DNA from: Eumeta japonica
Lineage: Eukaryota; Arthropoda; Insecta; Lepidoptera; Psychidae
Assembly (NCBI GenBank): GCA_005406025.1
Contig: BGZK01001352.1
Span: 62,001 to 126,000, forward strand
Direction of reading: 5' to 3'
Length of the DNA stretch: 64,000 bases
Part shown: positions 60,901 to 64,000 of the stretch, piece by piece
Position numbering within the stretch: the stretch's first letter is position 1
Layout of the letters: every line of letters starts with the position of its first letter
Notes under the pieces: model-generated
The model's database searches: none
What the model was told of the DNA's origin: nothing
The model's input: only the letters and a program-made list of their open reading frames with translations
Made by a program: the position numbers and the translations under genes

Positions 60901-63119
60901 ATTGCTAGAAATTTTACGGATGGCGTGGGATAACCATTTTACATATATTTTTTTGTTTTCAGTTGATTCAAGGTTATTAAGAATTGTTACTTCAAGTTAG
61001 TGCAGATCTTTAAATCGCTCATCCTTCGCATAACGCTACCTGTTCCAAAACAGGATGTTGCCATCATGAAAGAATTTCGCCCCAATTTTATCGCATAATA
61101 GGTAACAAATTATATATACATAACATATATGTAATGCCGTGTCAAAAATAGACGTTTTGTGCTTAAAAAAGTTGTTTTACGGTTCCAGCTGTCCGGTTTG
61201 TGGCACTAAAACCCATTTACGTGGGTCGTTGTCCTGCTACTCGTGACACGTGATACAAATCATTCTAATTTATATTAGTGTAACGATCTGTGCTTTTACT
61301 CATTGTTATACATTTATTTTACTATTGCCAACTGCAAATCTATTTAAGGTCCATTAACTTGTCAGCACAGTTGTTATAAATTTGATAAGTTCAGACGAGT
61401 AGAAATTTAGGAATGAATAGCGCTTTCACGATTTCGGTGACCTCAATCCAGACCAGAATTTTAAATAAAACTAATGCTTTCTTAGGAATGATGGAGTGAA
61501 AGCCATCGAATCTGAAAGAGCTACCCTTAAGTTTCTTGCTCGTTCTTCTTGAGGGAAAACTGCCTTCTGAACGAGCAGTAAAGTGTAAATTCACAAAAAA
61601 ATGATGACGTATTTCAAGTGTTATTTTGTAACCTATGAAAAAAAAATGATGGTCACGAGCTGCATCGCCACCCCAATCCTGGTGGCGCTATTATACCGCA
61701 TACACAGGACGTTCGTCATGTTACCTGCGGGCCACTCATTTTGTCATGTCACCCACAGCCCGCATATGGTTGATAGAATGCTTTAAATAGATTTATTTTA
61801 ACTTCATCGAGCAAACCTGTGATCAATGCTCTTCATCATGCGCTTCCTTTGAGCGTCATCGCTGTCCTTCAAATGATTTTGGACGATGTGGCCCAGATTT
61901 TGCATTCGTCGACCACATTCAAAGTCACATCGACCCTCAGAAGGCGCAAAGCTGCTGCTGATGTCTTTTGAAAACAATTAAATGAAACTTTGGTCTATTG
62001 CATTTCTTTGAGATTTTCTCCTGTACTTTTAAACGACTGCCTGAGACGATGTATTTATAATCGTGTAACAAGATTATAGAATCGTCGTGTCTGTACTGTG
62101 AAAATATTTGTCAAAGACTAATTGTTAGTAATGTAGGGAGTATAATAGAATATAATTAGACTTTTCTAAAATTTTGCCTATCTTTTTGAATACCATAATC
62201 TCCAAACCTATACCAAATGATTTTTTATGAAGTTTTCACAGTTAACTTGAGCGTAGCTTGAGGCAACTCTTAAGCTCTATATCATCAGAATCGGTTCATA
62301 GAAAATAAGTTGATTATTAAAAATAGATTTCACACATGCGAAATCGTAGGCACAGATAGTATTAAAGTACATAGTGACACAGACCGAGTAACGCTTTTTT
62401 TATTATAACAACTATCACAACACGCATTTAATTCCTGTACATATTTTATATCAGCTCTAGTCTTGATTTGATATGATCGTGATATTAATCAATTTGTCGC
62501 GGCCGCCTCTACATGTCACTCAAGCTCTAAAAATGAAGACGGTAGGTGGCCATAGGAACTGTTAAACTAAACGAGATAGACCCGTCGTGTTTGGGCTCGT
62601 TTGATTTGTCTTAGCAAGCACTCTAGTACTACACGATATCTACGGTCTGAAGTTGGACCCATAAGGTGGCTAAAGAACCTCTGTAGTAAAACCACGCATC
62701 CCTAAATTATATCTAGGCTCTGAAACTGAAAGGTAAACAAAGGGACTTCTGAACTAAAGAAGATAGGCCCGTTGGGTTTGAGCCAGTTTGATTTAAGTTG
62801 GCAAGTACTCTGGACTTTCCAGTGTCTGCAGATGGAGATGGAAGGTAGTCAAAGCAACTCTGTTATAAAAAATTGCAAGTTTAGGCTCGTTTGAGAGATC
62901 TGTGAGATGGACGTCGTTAGCATTGATCTGCCACTTGTCTAAAAGGAAAACGCCAAAATCAAACACCTGAACTGCAATTCCCGTCACACATGAGTAAGGT
63001 TCAATCTGAAATAAGCGGCGAAATGTAATGCATCTGAGCAAAAGCGAGGTCATGTCATGCTGATGTATTGAATGGCAATAGGGTGTCGAAAATATGTCCT
63101 TACTAAAAGACCCGTTTAC
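60901..63119. other. Intergenic with repeat scraps
   Basis: 62580-62870 has two loosely similar stretches (GTTTGGGCTCGTTTGATTTG at 62589 and GTTTGAGCCAGTTTGATTTA at 62776) with a GGACCC...AAGGTGG.TAAAG segment. This is a degenerate tandem repeat perhaps related to the 119-bp units at 16-17 kb. No gene supported; frames at 61391-61594, 61601-61786 and 62793-63053 lack domains. Confidence 0.35.
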
Positions 63120-63406
63120 AGGGGGATGTCTTCAAAATACCACGATTAGTCACAGAATGGGGAGCTTAAAGGCTTCGTCACGATTATATATTCTATTTGT
63201 AGTAAAACGTAAGTACTTGATAAATTTTTTCTCCTTGATTATATTAACTTTTTGTTAGCAAGAAAAATAATTTAATCATATTTATGAATGACTACGAGAA
63301 AACTAGAGAGGGTGGTCGGGGCATATACTACGGCTGGTCAGCGAGTGGGTGGGGGGGCGAGTCAAATAATTGTAAAATATGGGTCACTTAGTACGTGTAT
63401 GTTCCC
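63120..63406. mobile_element. Second copy of the 50.8-kb MITE, internally deleted
   Basis: CAAAATACCACG...GGGGAGCTT.A.GGCTTCGT at 63134-63184 is the complement of 51030-51082, and GGGTCACTTAGTACGTGTAT at 63381-63400 matches the right end of that copy. TTA follows at 63407. The left terminal repeat has been shortened by a deletion. Confidence 0.5.
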
Positions 63407-63881
63407 TTACGGCACCAGAGCGCATCTTGTTGTAATTAAGCCTTTTTCCTTCGATCCAGATCACAGGGAGGAGGGGATTGACTGTTTAATTATACGATAC
63501 TTGTGGCAACGACATGAGAAAAAAACATCCACACAAAGAAAAGTAGACTAGAAAAAGCCATGAACAAACGTAAAGAGAAACTTTCTAAAAAAGATGATGA
63601 AACAAAAGGCATAAGATAAGAAAAAGAATAGAAATATTTTAAATAACGAGACAGAATCATAATGAGAATCTAGATTAAATGTACCCTGTAATAACGATGA
63701 TTTATTAAAAAATGCACAGATTAAGAGGAAACTAAAGTATTGAAAACTAAAAACTTTAAAAAAAAACAAGTTTTTATTCAAAAATTCAGTTGCACTAAGA
63801 CGAAAATAATAATTTTATGCAAGAGGTATTTCATTTATATAAATATAATAAAATAGATGGATCGAAATCATACATAAAACT
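63407..63881. other. AT-rich spacer at the right edge
   Basis: A-rich on the + strand. The frames at 63288-63551 (+) and 63548-63781 (-) have no support. Confidence 0.35.
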
Positions 63882-63972
63882 ATTTCAAAAGCTTGTAGGT
63901 ATCGCAAACCGAAAATGGAGAAAAAATAATTTAGATTAAATAAAATCTTTATGCGATACAAGCTTTTGAAAT
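63882..63972. repeat. Inverted repeat
   Basis: ATTTCAAAAGCTTGT at 63882 pairs with ACAAGCTTTTGAAAT ending at 63972. Pairing continues inward via ATCGCA / TGCGAT after a 4-nt bulge. Confidence 0.8.
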
Positions 63973-64000
63973 TATTAGACGTAATAGAATATTTAATACA

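Overview
This is AT-rich, intron-rich, transposon-dense insect nuclear DNA, almost certainly from a moth or butterfly (Lepidoptera). Three things point there. Short cysteine-rich metallothionein genes of insect type are present. Several dispersed repeats match types I remember as common in Lepidoptera, recognised from memory and not searched. There are no long bacterial-type ORFs or operons. No rRNA, CRISPR or intact tRNA gene was seen.

The centre (about 27.0-48.7 kb) holds the main single-copy content: a cluster of three metallothionein (MT) genes plus one MT-like gene on alternating strands. MT-1 is on + (exons 27114-27138 and 30864-30979; 46 aa, 11 Cys). The MT-like gene is on - (exons 32754-32828 and 31293-31309, tentative first exon 36982-37006; 4 Cys). 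MT-2 is on + (exons 40350-40377, 41034-41111, 42057-42070; 39 aa, 10 Cys). MT-3 is on - (exons 48523-48550, 47947-48021, 46986-46999; 38 aa, 8 Cys). MT-2 and MT-3 are clear paralogs: both start MPAPC, both have a phase-1/phase-1 middle exon, and both end in a 14-nt coding micro-exon for Gly-Gly-Cys-Cys-stop. MT-1 and the MT-like gene run tail to tail with polyadenylation signals about 20 bp apart. MT-2 and MT-3 also face each other. The proteins should chelate cytosolic Zn/Cu/Cd through cysteine thiolates.

Left flank (0-26 kb): first exon of an acidic secreted protein (minus strand, running off the left edge), then mostly repeats. In order these are a fold-back DNA transposon with ~600-bp arms, a tRNA-derived SINE, a dead mariner transposase, a tiny Helitron, a 47-bp minisatellite of about 23 copies, a head-to-head inverted array of ~119-bp units, a broken Ty3-type integrase fragment, an hAT element with an 8-bp target duplication, a Penelope-like element relic with a GIY-YIG domain, and a LINE reverse transcriptase tail.

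Inside and right of the MT cluster: Harbinger-like MITEs with TTA/TAA target duplications, a deletion derivative of a transposon carrying a THAP-domain first exon, a second fold-back element whose arms contain GC-rich exon-like sequence, and long (TA)n and (CA)n tracts. At 54.8-58.7 kb there are pieces of one or two membrane-protein genes: a terminal exon on + at 58474-58712, and a possible membrane-spanning exon on - at 56821-56873. The remaining intergenic DNA is AT-rich and degenerate. All exon calls come from reading splice signals and translation by eye, without transcript data.
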